37,706 bases of DNA from Frankia gtarii (GCF_025403375.1 NZ_JAMPTM010000031.1:1-37706), one strand, 5' to 3'; counted from the first letter of the stretch, positions 1 to 10,332 are shown. Translations and numbers: made by a program. The notes: generated from the sequence alone by a model not told the origin.

Positions 1-12
1 GGGGCGGGTGGG

Positions 13-321
13 GTGCGGGAGTTCCAGCGGGGCGCGGTGCGGCTGCACATTCTTCATCATGCGGCCGAACAGGAGATCCACGGTGCGTGGATGACCGAGG
101 AGTTGGCCCGGCACGGCCATCGCATCAGCCCCGGCACGCTGTATCCGACGCTGCACCGACTGGAAGCCGACGGTCTGTTGGCTTCCGAGCAGCGGGTGAT
201 CGACGGGCGCACCCGGCGGATGTACCGGGCGACCGAGGCCGGGAAGCGCGCTTTGGCTGAAGATCGTAGAGCGTTGGCGGAGTTGGCCCGTGAGGTCCTC
301 GGCCGCGACACTGAGACCTGA
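13..321 (+). CDS. PadR-family transcriptional regulator
   Basis: Small winged-helix regulator of 102 residues. The central stretch TEELARHGHRISPGTLYP followed by LHRLEADGLL is the typical PadR helix-turn-helix with its YP(T/L)L signature, and RRMYRATEAGKRAL is the wing and start of the C-terminal dimerisation helix. PadR proteins bind DNA as dimers and usually repress a nearby transporter or detoxification gene. The GTG start at 13 is the first usable start, but the frame is open to base 1, so the true start could lie outside the window. The convergent APC permease follows; no direct link to it is visible. Confidence 0.85.
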   Translation: MREFQRGAVRLHILHHAAEQEIHGAWMTEELARHGHRISPGTLYPTLHRLEADGLLASEQRVIDGRTRRMYRATEAGKRALAEDRRALAELAREVLGRDTET

Positions 322-388
322 CGGCGCCGGAGATCAGCGCCACGTCCGCTGGACAGGGTGACGCGGCTATGCCGCGCGTCGGGTGGGG

Positions 389-1660
389 CTATGCCCGCGT
401 GTGGGCGCTGATGGTGCGGCGGATGCCGTAGGCGGCGGCGCCGACGACGAGCACCGCAGCCCCGGAGGCCACTGAGGACAGCGGCAGGGCGAAGGCCAGG
501 GTCAGACAGCCGGCGAGCCCGACCGCGGGCACGACACGCGGTGGACGTCCTTCGTCCGCGGTGAGGGTCCAGGCACTCGCGTTGGCGACGGCGTAGTAGC
601 CCAGCACGCCGAAGGAAGAGAAGCCGATCGCCCCACGCACGTCCGTGGTCGCCGTGAGGACGGCCACCACGGCGCCGATCACAAGCTCAGCGCGGTGCGG
701 CACCGCGTACCGGGGGTGGACCGCGGCCAGGGCGTGGGGCAGGTGCCGGTCGCGGGCCATCGCCAGGGTGGTGCGCGAAACCCCGAGGATGAGCGCGAGC
801 AGGGAACCCAGCGCGGCGACCGCGGCACCGACCCGGACGATCGGCGCCAGCCAGCCGACGCCTGCGGCGCGCACCGTGTCCGACAGCGGCGCGGTGGCGT
901 CCGCCAGCCGCTGTGGACCCAGCACCATCAGGGCAGCGACCGCCACAGCGGCATAGACGGCCAGGGTGATACTGAGGGCGGTCGGGATGGCGCGGGGGAT
1001 GGTGCGGGCCGGTTCACGGACCTCCTCACCGAGGGTGGCGATGCGCGCGTATCCCGCGAACGCGAAGAACAGCAGGCCAGCCGCCTGAAGCACCCCGCCG
1101 AACGTGGCGTCCGCGCCGATGTCCAACCGGGCGGCGTCCGACGTGGTCGAGGTGAAGGCGGCGACCAACACCGCGGCAAGCACGGCCAGGACGACCGCGA
1201 CGATCACACGGGTGAGCCAGGCGGACTTCTGCACCCCGACATAGTTCACCGCGGTCAGCGCCACCACCGCCGCCACAGCCACCGCATGGGTCTGGCCGGG
1301 CCAGACATAGACGCCGACGGTGAGAGCCATCGCCGCACAGGAAGCGGTCTTACCGACGACGAAAGCCCATCCGGCCAGATAGCCCCAGAAGACACCGAGC
1401 CGCTCACGACCGTAGACGTACGTGCCGCCCGACGCCGGATAGCGAGCCGCCAACCGCGCGGACGACGTCGCGTTGCAGTAGGCGACCACAGCGGCGAAGG
1501 CCAGCCCGAGCAGCAACCCGGATCCGGCCGCATGCGCCGCCGGCCCCAAAGCGGCGAAGACCCCCGCGCCGATCATCGACCCCAGGCCGATCATCACCGC
1601 GTCGAACATCCCCAACCGCCGGTGCAACTCCTGTGGCATCGCCGTCGACGACACACTCAC
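389..1660 (-). CDS. APC-superfamily amino acid permease
   Basis: Integral membrane transporter of 423 residues with about twelve hydrophobic segments. The N-terminal segment (FDAVMIGLGSMIGAGVFAAL) is the APC TM1 signature with the unwound G-S-M-I-G-A-G substrate-binding loop, followed by ARYPASGGTYVYGRE typical of the family. It probably imports amino acids or related cations at the cytoplasmic membrane; the substrate is not predictable. The frame extends further upstream, but GTG at 1660 has a GGAGGA ribosome-binding site about 8 nt upstream and gives a normal N-terminus, so it is preferred. Confidence 0.85.
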   Translation of the reverse strand: MSVSSTAMPQELHRRLGMFDAVMIGLGSMIGAGVFAALGPAAHAAGSGLLLGLAFAAVVAYCNATSSARLAARYPASGGTYVYGRERLGVFWGYLAGWAFVVGKTASCAAMALTVGVYVWPGQTHAVAVAAVVALTAVNYVGVQKSAWLTRVIVAVVLAVLAAVLVAAFTSTTSDAARLDIGADATFGGVLQAAGLLFFAFAGYARIATLGEEVREPARTIPRAIPTALSITLAVYAAVAVAALMVLGPQRLADATAPLSDTVRAAGVGWLAPIVRVGAAVAALGSLLALILGVSRTTLAMARDRHLPHALAAVHPRYAVPHRAELVIGAVVAVLTATTDVRGAIGFSSFGVLGYYAVANASAWTLTADEGRPPRVVPAVGLAGCLTLAFALPLSSVASGAAVLVVGAAAYGIRRTISAHTRA

Positions 1661-1762
1661 GGCCACTCCTCCACAGCACCCGGCCCACTTACGTACGCCG
1701 ATATCGGCAGACGATATGTCATTCGGGTGGGAGCCGCCGTGCGACGGCACCTCGCACTCGGC

Positions 1763-2949
<1,187 letters not shown>

Positions 2950-3075
2950 GGCGGATCAGGCCGGTGAGATGGTCGACGTCGGTGAGGACACGGTTGGCGA
3001 TCTCACCGCGTTTCAGCAGGGACCAGACGGCTTCAATCTGCTTGTCACAGTGCAGGTAGAGGTGAACAGGCCCCT
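2950..3075 (-). pseudogene. IS630-type transposase C-terminal scrap
   Basis: Read on the minus strand, about 40 codons give KQIEAVWSLLKRGEIANRV and then LTDVDHLTGLIRL. This resembles the end of IS630-family DDE transposases (NPVEAVWSLLKR..., with the catalytic Glu in EAVW). It stops exactly at the right end of IS-A, and no continuation is found on the other side of IS-A, so insertion was accompanied by deletion or rearrangement. Too short for a firm family assignment. Confidence 0.45.
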
Positions 3076-3086
3076 AAAGATCAAGC

Positions 3087-3917
3087 TTAGTGAGCGAAAG
3101 CCTCGGTACCGAGCACTCGGAGTAGGTCGAGGCGGCTGGCGTCCTGGCTGTCCGGCTCGGCGGAGTAGACGATGATTCGGAGAGCGCTGCCGGGGGTTTG
3201 CAGAACATCGCTGTCGAGCGTGAGGTGACCGACGTGAGGATGCTCGATGCGTTTGCGGGCGGTTCGATGTCGGACGGGGCGACCGGCGATCCACCTACTC
3301 GCGAAGTCGGTGCTGCGGGTGCGAAGTTCGTTTACCAGTTGCCGCACACCAGGGTCGTGAGGATATTCGATGGAGGCTACTCGAAGATCGGCTACCAGGG
3401 CATTGTGAAAGGCGTCACGTTCGGGCGGGGCCAACGCGATCCGAGACGGAGTGTCGGTGAACTCGTGCCAGATCAGGTTGCGGCTTCGGCCGAGCAAAGC
3501 GCCCGGGTCGCCGAGAAGCGCGGCCCACAGGCGGTTCCAGCGCAGCAGCCACCAGTCGACGGAGTAGACGGCGACTGGCCAGTCGTCGAGGCGCTGGAGT
3601 AGACGCTCGATTCCGGACGGCATTTCGGTGCTGACCGCGCCTTTCGGTATAGCGAGACCGGCGGCTTGGTGCAGCAAGGCGGCGTCGTCCTCGGCCAGGC
3701 GCAGCGCTCGGCACAGCGCCGCGACCACTTGCGGTGAGGGCCGAGCCGCCCTGCCCTGCTCCAGCTGCACCAGATAGTCCACCGAGAGACCGGCTAGCGC
3801 GGCGAGTTCCTCGCGGCGCAGTCCCGGCGAGCGCCGGTTCGTTTCGATCGCGCCGACGGACGCTGGACTGGTGCGGTCCCGCCATCCGCGCAGCAGCGAC
3901 CCGAACTCACTCGACAC
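3087..3917 (-). CDS. XRE-family regulator with MmyB-like sensor domain
   Basis: 276-residue regulator. Residues about 10-75 form a helix-turn-helix (RREELAALAGLSVDYLVQLE), preceded by the family hallmark SPGLRREELA. The remainder (IERLLQRLDDWPVAVYSVDW and onwards) matches the MmyB-like ligand-binding domain common in actinobacteria. The start is GTG at 3915-3917; no strong Shine-Dalgarno is visible. It is divergent from the SDR gene at 4021, the usual arrangement in which such regulators control the adjacent dehydrogenase. The ligand is unknown. Confidence 0.85.
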   Translation of the reverse strand: MSSEFGSLLRGWRDRTSPASVGAIETNRRSPGLRREELAALAGLSVDYLVQLEQGRAARPSPQVVAALCRALRLAEDDAALLHQAAGLAIPKGAVSTEMPSGIERLLQRLDDWPVAVYSVDWWLLRWNRLWAALLGDPGALLGRSRNLIWHEFTDTPSRIALAPPERDAFHNALVADLRVASIEYPHDPGVRQLVNELRTRSTDFASRWIAGRPVRHRTARKRIEHPHVGHLTLDSDVLQTPGSALRIIVYSAEPDSQDASRLDLLRVLGTEAFAH

Positions 3918-3946
3918 GGAACCAGTATGGCGCTACGGCGGACCGG

Positions 3947-3963
3947 CTGACTGGTGCTGTCAG
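3947..3963. promoter_or_regulatory. Possible operator between regulator and SDR
   Basis: A perfect inverted repeat CTGAC-N7-GTCAG lies in the 103-bp gap between the divergent XRE/MmyB-type regulator and the SDR gene. Its position suits a regulator binding site, but a 5-bp half-site can arise by chance. Confidence 0.25.
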
Positions 3964-4020
3964 TCCCACCCACGAGCCGTACCTTCCTCGGGTGCGGTCG
4001 ATCCCGACAGACTCACCGGC

Positions 4021-4719
4021 ATGGACACGATCACCTTGATCACGGGGGCCAACAAGGGCCTCGGCTACGAAAGTGCCCGCCGACTGCGCGAGGCGGGACA
4101 CACGGTGCTGCTCGCCGCACGCGATCCTGAACGCGGCCAGGCTGCCGCAGGAGAGCTGGCCGTCCCGTTCGTACATCTCGACGTCACCGACGAGGACAGC
4201 GTGGCGCTGGCCGCCTCCTGGGTCCGCGATCAATACGGACGACTCGACGTACTAGTGAACAACGCGGGCATCAACGGGCCGTCGATTCCGATCGACCAGG
4301 CCACCGCGGCCGACGTCGCGGGTGTCTTCAACACGAACCTGCTGGGCGTCGTGCGGGTGACAACTGCCTTTTTGCCGCTGCTGCGCGCCAGCGACAACCC
4401 GCGCATCGTCAACGTCTCCAGCGGAACGGGCTCTTTCGCGCTGACCGAGAAGAACAGCTGGTGGGATCCGGAGTATGTGCCCCCGATCTATGCGGCGACC
4501 AAGACCGCATTGACCAAACTGACGGTCTTCTACGCGCACGCGTTGCCCGATATGAGGGTCAATGCCGCCGATCCTGGCTGGACGGCGACCGACCTCAACA
4601 ACTTCCGGGGCATCCAGACCGTGCAAGAGGGCACTGACGCCATCGTCGAATTGGCGACGCTTCCCGCGGACGGCCCGACCGGAGCCTACGTCAACCGACA
4701 CGGCATCGTCCCCTGGTGA
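4021..4719 (+). CDS. Short-chain dehydrogenase/reductase (SDR)
   Basis: 232-residue classical SDR. The Rossmann cofactor motif TGANKGLG is at residues 8-15, NNAG at about 80-83, the catalytic Asn in FNTNLLG (around 106), Ser in NVSSGTG (133-134) and the YxxxK pair as YAATK (Y157, K161). An Arg in the region after the second strand (LAARDPERG) suggests NADP(H) preference. The ATG at 4021 gives the usual SDR N-terminus (MDTITLITGANKG). Probably a soluble oxidoreductase controlled by the divergent regulator; the substrate is unknown. Confidence 0.9.
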   Translation: MDTITLITGANKGLGYESARRLREAGHTVLLAARDPERGQAAAGELAVPFVHLDVTDEDSVALAASWVRDQYGRLDVLVNNAGINGPSIPIDQATAADVAGVFNTNLLGVVRVTTAFLPLLRASDNPRIVNVSSGTGSFALTEKNSWWDPEYVPPIYAATKTALTKLTVFYAHALPDMRVNAADPGWTATDLNNFRGIQTVQEGTDAIVELATLPADGPTGAYVNRHGIVPW

Positions 4720-4762
4720 CCACCAGCCCGTGCACCCGGCATGCGTCCACAGTGGACCAAGA

Positions 4763-5439
4763 GTTTCGTGACACGGTAAGGACGTAGTCGATGCCGCGCT
4801 TGTGGAGCAGGATGGCGGTCTTGAACTGGGTGTGGGCGGCGTCCGCGGTGGCGATGGCTCGTCCGCGGGTGTACTTGAGGTTCTTCACCAGGTTCTCGAC
4901 CTGGATGATCTCGTTGGTGTCGTCGGGGACCTGGGTCTGGGCGACGACGACGCCTCCCTCGTGGATCATCGCGGCGAACAGCTTGACCTGCTTGTTCTCA
5001 TCGGTCCAGGCATCGCGCAGAACCTTGCCGTCCAGCGCGATCACCATGTCTCCGCTGTGGTCGCGTGTCGCGCATTCGCGCAGCCAGGCGCCGACGCTGA
5101 GGTCCAGCAGATCCGCGTCGACAGTCGTGAGGATCTCCCGGAAGGTGGACTCGCTCGGCGCGGTGTAAGCCGCGCAGAAGTGGTCGTAGGGCGCACCGAG
5201 CTGGCCGAGCAAGCTTTGCGAAGGTCGGCTGCCCGTCTGCCGACCTGGCGGTAGTTCGCGGCGCCGGCGAGTGTCGCGACTACCGCGACGGCGAGCGCGA
5301 AACAGAGGTCATAGGTCTTCCCGCGGTCGGCGCGGAAGTCTTTTACCCGGCGCAGCATCTGGAGGATCCTGCTGGCGTTGTTCTCGCCGGCCTGGTCATG
5401 GCCGCGCGACAGATTGGCGCCGGTCTGGCATGATGGCAC
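4763..5439 (-). pseudogene. ISAs1-family transposase remnant, frameshifted and truncated
   Basis: The 5' part on the minus strand encodes the DDE_Tnp_1-associated N-domain (LRRVKDFRADRGKTYDL, LAGAANYRQVGRRAADLRK). The next part, in another frame, encodes LLGQLGAPYD, APSESTFREILTTVDADLLD, then DMVIALDGKVLRDA and TNEIIQVENLV, all typical of ISAs1 transposases. A single-base loss near 5205-5215 separates the frames. The protein breaks off after DYVLTVSRN, near 4765, before the last catalytic segment. No inverted repeats were recognised. A dead relic. Confidence 0.8.
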
Positions 5440-6383
5440 GCGGTGGCCCTCTGGGTCGGGTTTTGCTTGGTGGTACTTTCACCATCCCGACCCGAGGGCC
5501 ACTTTCTTCACAACGGCAGGCCAGAGCCCGCGTAATTCAACGACCGGAGGCGTGCCGGCCGCGCGCCAGCGAATTCTCCAAGCCGGCCCGTGGAACGCCG
5601 GGCTGACGTGTGCCGCGAATCCCAGTCGCAGGGATGGCGGGACAGTGCTGATGCGCGTCTCCCTACCCCGGCGCATCCAGATGACACAACAAAGACGATT
5701 ACAGGACGTAGCGGTTACCAGTAGCCACTGACCGCGGTGCGGCTGGCTACGTCAATATCATCCGCGGTAGATAACTTGAAGTAATCTATCAATCACAAAG
5801 AGTGTCCGAAGGGGGATTCGAACCATTACCCCACCGCCGGTGACCCTGTCCGGTGAGCTCGTTCTCGGAGGTGAGACGGGGTACCAGCCAGTGAACCGCC
5901 CCCCTCGACGTCTGCGGGAGGCGGAGGGCCGAGCTGGTCGCGCTTCGTGCGGTTACCGTGCTGATCGCTGCCGTCGTCGCGTTGAGCTTCCTATTCGGTC
6001 TGGGCAACGTCTGGGCGCTGGGCATCCGGCTCTGCGGCTGCGAGCAGACTGAACGGGTCGGCCGGCTCGGACCGGCCGTCAGTCTCCGTCTGATGGGTTG
6101 TTGGCGGTAGGTCGCCTGCTGGCTCCCAGGTATGGCTATGTCGACGACAGCGGGCACCATCTGTCGCTGTCGATGGGCACCACCTGCCGCAGCGGCAAGG
6201 CCGTGTCGACGAGGTTGGACACCACGGGTCCGAGCTGCGGCAGATTGACTCTCTGCCGTCTCCCTGCTGCTGCTTTTGCCTGTCGCACAGGCACTTCCGA
6301 GACCGACACGTCGCAGCGATCTGGACCCGGAGAGCAAGCCGCTCAGCGCATGGTGCTCGAACTCACCGGCATTCGGTCTCCAC
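5440..6383. other. About 0.94 kb without a convincing gene
   Basis: Open frames here have the biased, repetitive composition of antisense or random high-GC reading and no recognisable domain. Around 5755-5800 the sequence becomes locally AT-rich, with a TAGAT/ATCTA inverted repeat, directly next to a tRNA T-arm-like segment at 5801-5826. The region is probably decayed DNA between the ISAs1 relic and the accessory island. Confidence 0.5.
5801..5826 (-). other. tRNA T-arm-like remnant (possible attachment site)
   Basis: On the minus strand the sequence GGTTCGAATCCCCCTTCGG has the invariant T-loop TTCGAAT followed by a C-rich stem and an acceptor-like tail. The 5' side of the T-stem does not pair, and no D-arm or anticodon arm can be folded upstream. 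It is therefore not a functional tRNA. Such 3'-end fragments are typical of att sites left by tRNA-targeting integrases, but no integrase gene is in the window. Confidence 0.25.
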
Positions 6384-6644
6384 TCACAAGATCGAATGGT
6401 GCTCGCTTCCGTGTACATCTGGTGCCCGATCCCACGTCCGTAGCCACAGGTAGGTCAAGGAGCCCCCTCGGGCCCCGACCGTCGCTGGAAAGAACCCGAC
6501 GCGGACCTCGACTCCCTTGCGAGGAGCGTCGATCATGATCGCCCGCTCGCCGTCAGTGCCGAGGTAGAGGCCGAGCATCCCCGAAGTATCTGACCCCACG
6601 GGGTGGGTGCGGCGGTCAACGCGCATCGACTTGAGCCAGGTCAC
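6384..6644 (-). CDS. Small hypothetical protein
   Basis: 86-residue frame with G/C-rich third positions and a balanced, globular-looking composition (MLGLYLGTDGERAIMID, GVEVRVGFF, LTYLWLRTWD), unlike the Arg/Ser/Pro-rich shadow frames nearby. No domain recognised. The start has no good ribosome-binding site. It lies on the same strand as, and just downstream of, the TIR-STAND gene (72 bp gap), so it could be cotranscribed with it. Confidence 0.4.
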   Translation of the reverse strand: MTWLKSMRVDRRTHPVGSDTSGMLGLYLGTDGERAIMIDAPRKGVEVRVGFFPATVGARGGSLTYLWLRTWDRAPDVHGSEHHSIL

Positions 6645-6716
6645 CGGCGCCGAGGCGAAGGTGGCATCCTTCGGCAGCCCGGCCCGCGCTCACCGCGCCC
6701 GACGCAGGTGTCGCAG

Positions 6717-9401
6717 CTACGCGCCGCCGTGGAGATCATGATCGCTGTCGGGAGTGCTGGCTCCTCCGTGGAGCTGGGCCTCGTTCGTCAGGCGTTTCGC
6801 TTCCGCCTCATCGCCGAGCGCCACCAGCACGTGTTCCAGGTTCTCGATCGTGAGATGTGTACCTGGATCGTCCCGGGAACTCTGCCGGTAGCGCGTCAGC
6901 GTGTCGTCGACTAGCTCGCGGGCGGCGGGCGCGTCTCCGAGCGCGAGCAGGTCTCGAGCCAGTGCACTGGAGGTACGCAGGCTCCATGGATGATCCGGAC
7001 CCAGTGTGCGCCGCTGGCTCGCCAGCGTCCGCTCGTGTATCCGGCGGGCTTCATCGTGCTCGCCCAGCGCCGCCAACGCACTGCCGAGTGTGGCCGCCGA
7101 GAAGAGGGTGTAAGGATGGTCGGGCCCGAGGGCCTGCTGCTTCCTTGCCAACGTGTCCGCCGAAAGCTCCCGCGCTGCTTGCGGCTGGCCAAGCAGGAGC
7201 AGGCAGGTCGCCAGGTTGTTGGCCGACTGCAGAGTGTCGAGATGGTTTGCACCGAGTACGCGGCTTCTTGCTTCGAAGGTCCGTTCGTTAAGTCTTCGCG
7301 CGGCCCCTGTCTCGCCCAGCGAGACCAGCTGGCCGGCCAGATTGTTGGCTGAATCGAGTGTTTCTGGATTTTCGTCGCCAAAAACCTGTCGGCAGCGTTC
7401 GAGTGTTGTCGCGTTAAGTGTTCGCGCCGCTTCAAGAAAGCCTAGCCCGTGCAGGTCATGTGCCAATCTGTTCGCGAAGCACAGCGTCAAGGCGTGGTCG
7501 GGCCCGAACAAGGCCGTGCAGCGCTGGTAAATATTTTCGTCAAAGGACCTCGCAGCACGGTAGTCGCCACGGGCCGCCAGGTAGTGGCTGACATGGAGTA
7601 GGAGCTCATAAGCCGCGTCGTCGAGGTCCTCGCTCCTGTCTTCTGGATGCAGTGCTGGCGACGCGACAAGATGGGGCAGCAGGCGTCCCCAGCTCGCCCA
7701 GTTGGAGGAGTCGCGGGGATCACCGAGGGCTGCCATGGGCAGCAGCTCCCGTACGGTGGAGCCCGGCGCCTGCTGCCCGCTGATGGCACCGTGGCGGTTC
7801 CCCACGACCGCTTCATGCAGCAGGTCACGGACCACGCGGGCCGTGACGGTGCGTTCATAGGTTGTCTGGTGGGCGCGGATGACTGCTGCCACGAGGCGAT
7901 GGACTCGGATTCCTGTGCCATCCCGGGTGGCCATTGAATATCGGAAGACCGCGCCGAGGACGTCGTCGAGGCCCATCCCGTCGTCCGCCACGGCACGCTC
8001 GCGGAGCGGTTTCGGCAGCAGGCTCGGCGCGCAGGTCAACAGGCTGATCGGCACCGGCTCCGGCGCCAGGTACGCGAGCAGCTGCATGAGCGTGGTCGCG
8101 GCCGGCTCGGTCCGGCTGAGGCGGTCGAGGGCCAGCGTCCAGGTGGTGTCGATATTCCCGCGATACACGAGGTCCTCGCCGCGGTTCAGCATGGCCGTGC
8201 GTCGTGCCTGGAACCGGGCCAGGAACGTGGTCGCGGTGATGCCCGTCTGTTCGATATAGGCGGCCGCCTGCTCGAGCGCGAGTGGGAGGTCGCCCAGTTC
8301 CTCGGCCAGATGGTCCGCCGTCCCGGTCGGCAGGCCGCGGATTCGGCGGGTCAGTAGCAGCACGGCTTCGTCACGAGGGAGCACATCGATGGCGAGCCGG
8401 CTGGCGACCCCACCCCACACCGGGTTTCGAGACGTGATGATCACATGGCCGCCTGATGGTAGCCACCTGCGGATCTCACCGGCGTCGCCGACGTTGTCGA
8501 AGATCAGCAGCCAGTCACGGCGACGACTCAACGCGCCGGTCGCCAGCTCGGCATCCCTTTCCGCGTTGCCGGTCGTCGGAAGGTCAAGACGCTGTGCGAG
8601 CGCTGCCAGCTGTTCCCCGATCATGATGATTCGCTCAGCATCGACCCACCAGACGATGGTGTAGTCGTCGGCGTGGCGATGGGCGTACTCAATGACGAGC
8701 TGCGTTTTCCCCACGCCGCCAAGCCCGTGCAGTGCCGTCACGCCACCGATGCCGGTGACCGCCACGCGGTCGGCCGCCGAGAGAAGATCCTCAATTTTGC
8801 TGAGCGGGTCCCGTCGGCCCGTGAAGGTGAGTAGGCGGATCGGTACGTTCCAGACTTCCGAGACCGCTCCGGGATAGCTTGGTGCCGCTCGGGAATACGG
8901 GCGCGAGGCCGCACCGGGGAAGACGGGAGCGGTTGCCGGCTTGCCGCGCTCGCCCCGTGCCGCGGCCAGCAGGCGCCGTTTCGCCACGTCGGCCGGGACG
9001 CCGAACAGGTCCACGGTGACCAGCTGGCCGAGGAACCCCGGTCTCTCGCTGACGTCCACCCGTGCCACGATCAGCGCCCGGTCGCGCCCGTCGGGGTCAT
9101 TGAGCCAGGCAGCCTGCCACTGTGCAGCCGCGTGGATCGAGTCGAGATAGGCCGTCGAGAGAACCACGACCGTTCGCTTGGCACCCCTGATGGCCCGCTG
9201 CACTTCCTGTAGGAGATGCGATCCAGCCGCGAAGTCCCACAGCTGGAGAACAGTCCGGTAACCGGCCTCCTCGAGCTGCCATGCAATCCATTCCGCCCAG
9301 TGCTGGTCCGACTCGGTATACGAGACGAAGAAGTCGGGCCGTGCCGTGCGGTCATCGGCTGATCGCGGCAGTTGCCCGCCCCTGTTCAGATCAGCTGGCA
9401 T
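6717..9401 (-). CDS. TIR / NB-ARC / TPR STAND-type protein
   Basis: 894-residue multidomain protein. Residues about 22-145 form a TIR domain (DFFVSYTESDQHWAEWI). A STAND NTPase follows, with Walker A GLGGVGKT (226-233), Walker B-like WLLIFDNV, the sensor HVIITSRN and GDLPLALEQAA. The C-terminal third is a run of nephrocystin-type TPRs (repeated LGPDHPxTLxxxxxLA). The architecture resembles actinobacterial FxsT-like proteins and NLR-like antiphage STANDs; no FxSxx peptide or radical-SAM partner is nearby. The position expected for the TIR catalytic Glu (A-E-W in relatives) is Gln94, so NADase activity is doubtful. ATG at 9401 is preferred over longer frames because the TIR begins shortly after it. 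Confidence 0.85.
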   Translation of the reverse strand: MPADLNRGGQLPRSADDRTARPDFFVSYTESDQHWAEWIAWQLEEAGYRTVLQLWDFAAGSHLLQEVQRAIRGAKRTVVVLSTAYLDSIHAAAQWQAAWLNDPDGRDRALIVARVDVSERPGFLGQLVTVDLFGVPADVAKRRLLAAARGERGKPATAPVFPGAASRPYSRAAPSYPGAVSEVWNVPIRLLTFTGRRDPLSKIEDLLSAADRVAVTGIGGVTALHGLGGVGKTQLVIEYAHRHADDYTIVWWVDAERIIMIGEQLAALAQRLDLPTTGNAERDAELATGALSRRRDWLLIFDNVGDAGEIRRWLPSGGHVIITSRNPVWGGVASRLAIDVLPRDEAVLLLTRRIRGLPTGTADHLAEELGDLPLALEQAAAYIEQTGITATTFLARFQARRTAMLNRGEDLVYRGNIDTTWTLALDRLSRTEPAATTLMQLLAYLAPEPVPISLLTCAPSLLPKPLRERAVADDGMGLDDVLGAVFRYSMATRDGTGIRVHRLVAAVIRAHQTTYERTVTARVVRDLLHEAVVGNRHGAISGQQAPGSTVRELLPMAALGDPRDSSNWASWGRLLPHLVASPALHPEDRSEDLDDAAYELLLHVSHYLAARGDYRAARSFDENIYQRCTALFGPDHALTLCFANRLAHDLHGLGFLEAARTLNATTLERCRQVFGDENPETLDSANNLAGQLVSLGETGAARRLNERTFEARSRVLGANHLDTLQSANNLATCLLLLGQPQAARELSADTLARKQQALGPDHPYTLFSAATLGSALAALGEHDEARRIHERTLASQRRTLGPDHPWSLRTSSALARDLLALGDAPAARELVDDTLTRYRQSSRDDPGTHLTIENLEHVLVALGDEAEAKRLTNEAQLHGGASTPDSDHDLHGGA

Positions 9402-9760
9402 CTCACAGCCGTCTGGACCGCCGTGGCCCAATCGCGACGGGGTCCGGCTGGGGCGGGCCGGCGGCCGCGTTCGGCGGCTGGTCGGGACGCCTGGGCCCAA
9501 CTGTCGACTGTGAAGACTCGGCCGCCGCGCCCCGAATCGATGATCATATTGCTCCCCTTGACGGCCTGTCTAGTAACGCCGCAGGTCAGGCACCTCGCCA
9601 ACAGCCAGATGAGTATGAGTCGTGCGGGCACACTCGGTAACCATGTGTAACTGGAGCATGGCCGTTGTCACCCTGTAGCATCATATAAGGGTGAGAAGCT
9701 GCCCCGCGGTCGAACCCCGGTTTGCCGGGCGAGCTGGAAGTGTGGTCACGGGAAACCGAG
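9402..9760. other. Divergent intergenic region, STAND gene / ART-like gene
   Basis: 359 bp separating two divergently transcribed genes, locally less GC-rich than the neighbourhood. A possible plus-strand -10 element, TATAAG (9684-9689), lies in front of the ART-like gene, but no convincing -35 is at the right spacing. No coding frame here looks real. Shared promoter DNA is the likeliest role. Confidence 0.4.
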
Positions 9761-10279
9761 ATGCAGGGCAGAAAGCCACTTGAAAATTGGATTCGCCGAC
9801 TACGATCTGCTGGCTGCGACCCAATTCTCCATGGCACCCCGGTACGCACCCTCTCACCACCGTACCTTGAATGCCGCAAGCCGACCTGTCTGGCGATCGA
9901 CGCGTCCACCGGGGTACGCGAGGACCGGGAGCCCGGGGTCTACGGGACGAGAAGTCTGGACGCTGCCATCTGGTGGGCCACCGTACGGACGGAGGGCACG
10001 GTCAATGCCGGTACGAGACGCGACTACGACGGCGATGGGCACCCCTTCTTCACGTACATGATGGATCCAGAATATCGACGCCTTGTCGTGCGGGAGGAGA
10101 AAATTGGACAGGTTCTCCTGCTTCCGCCCGCTACGTTCGGGCCGCTCATATACAACGAGCTGGAGTACATTAGTCTGGCGCCGGTGGCTCCGTTGCCGCT
10201 GCCCCGCTTCCCGGTGACATACCGAGACTTGAGCTTCGACATATCGGCCCTGTCGCCCGTCAGGATTCTGCATCGCTGA
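9761..10279 (+). CDS. Hypothetical protein with ADP-ribosyltransferase-like H-Y-E pattern
   Basis: 172 residues from ATG 9761; GTG 9740 and TTG 9722 are alternatives and no start has a strong ribosome-binding site. The order of motifs resembles the ART/PARP fold of bacterial toxins and antibiotic-modifying ARTs: ILHGTP (His24), then GVYGTRSLDAAIWWAT (Tyr61 followed by a helix, as in vYaT...A..fA), then a strand and YNELEYIS with Glu133/Glu135 in the position of the catalytic acid. If so it would transfer ADP-ribose from NAD+ to a protein or nucleic acid. This is inferred from short motifs only. It is divergent from the TIR-STAND gene. Confidence 0.6.
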   Translation: MQGRKPLENWIRRLRSAGCDPILHGTPVRTLSPPYLECRKPTCLAIDASTGVREDREPGVYGTRSLDAAIWWATVRTEGTVNAGTRRDYDGDGHPFFTYMMDPEYRRLVVREEKIGQVLLLPPATFGPLIYNELEYISLAPVAPLPLPRFPVTYRDLSFDISALSPVRILHR

Positions 10280-10332
10280 CGCTGCCGTCGCGGGGTGGTA
10301 CACGCTGGCGAGCGCGCGCAGGTCGGAGCGGC

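Noticed and set aside
5789-6418. 209-codon minus-strand open frame in the gene-poor region
   Set aside because: Ser/Arg/Thr-rich, no domain, no start signal, and its 3' end overlaps the tRNA-like remnant.
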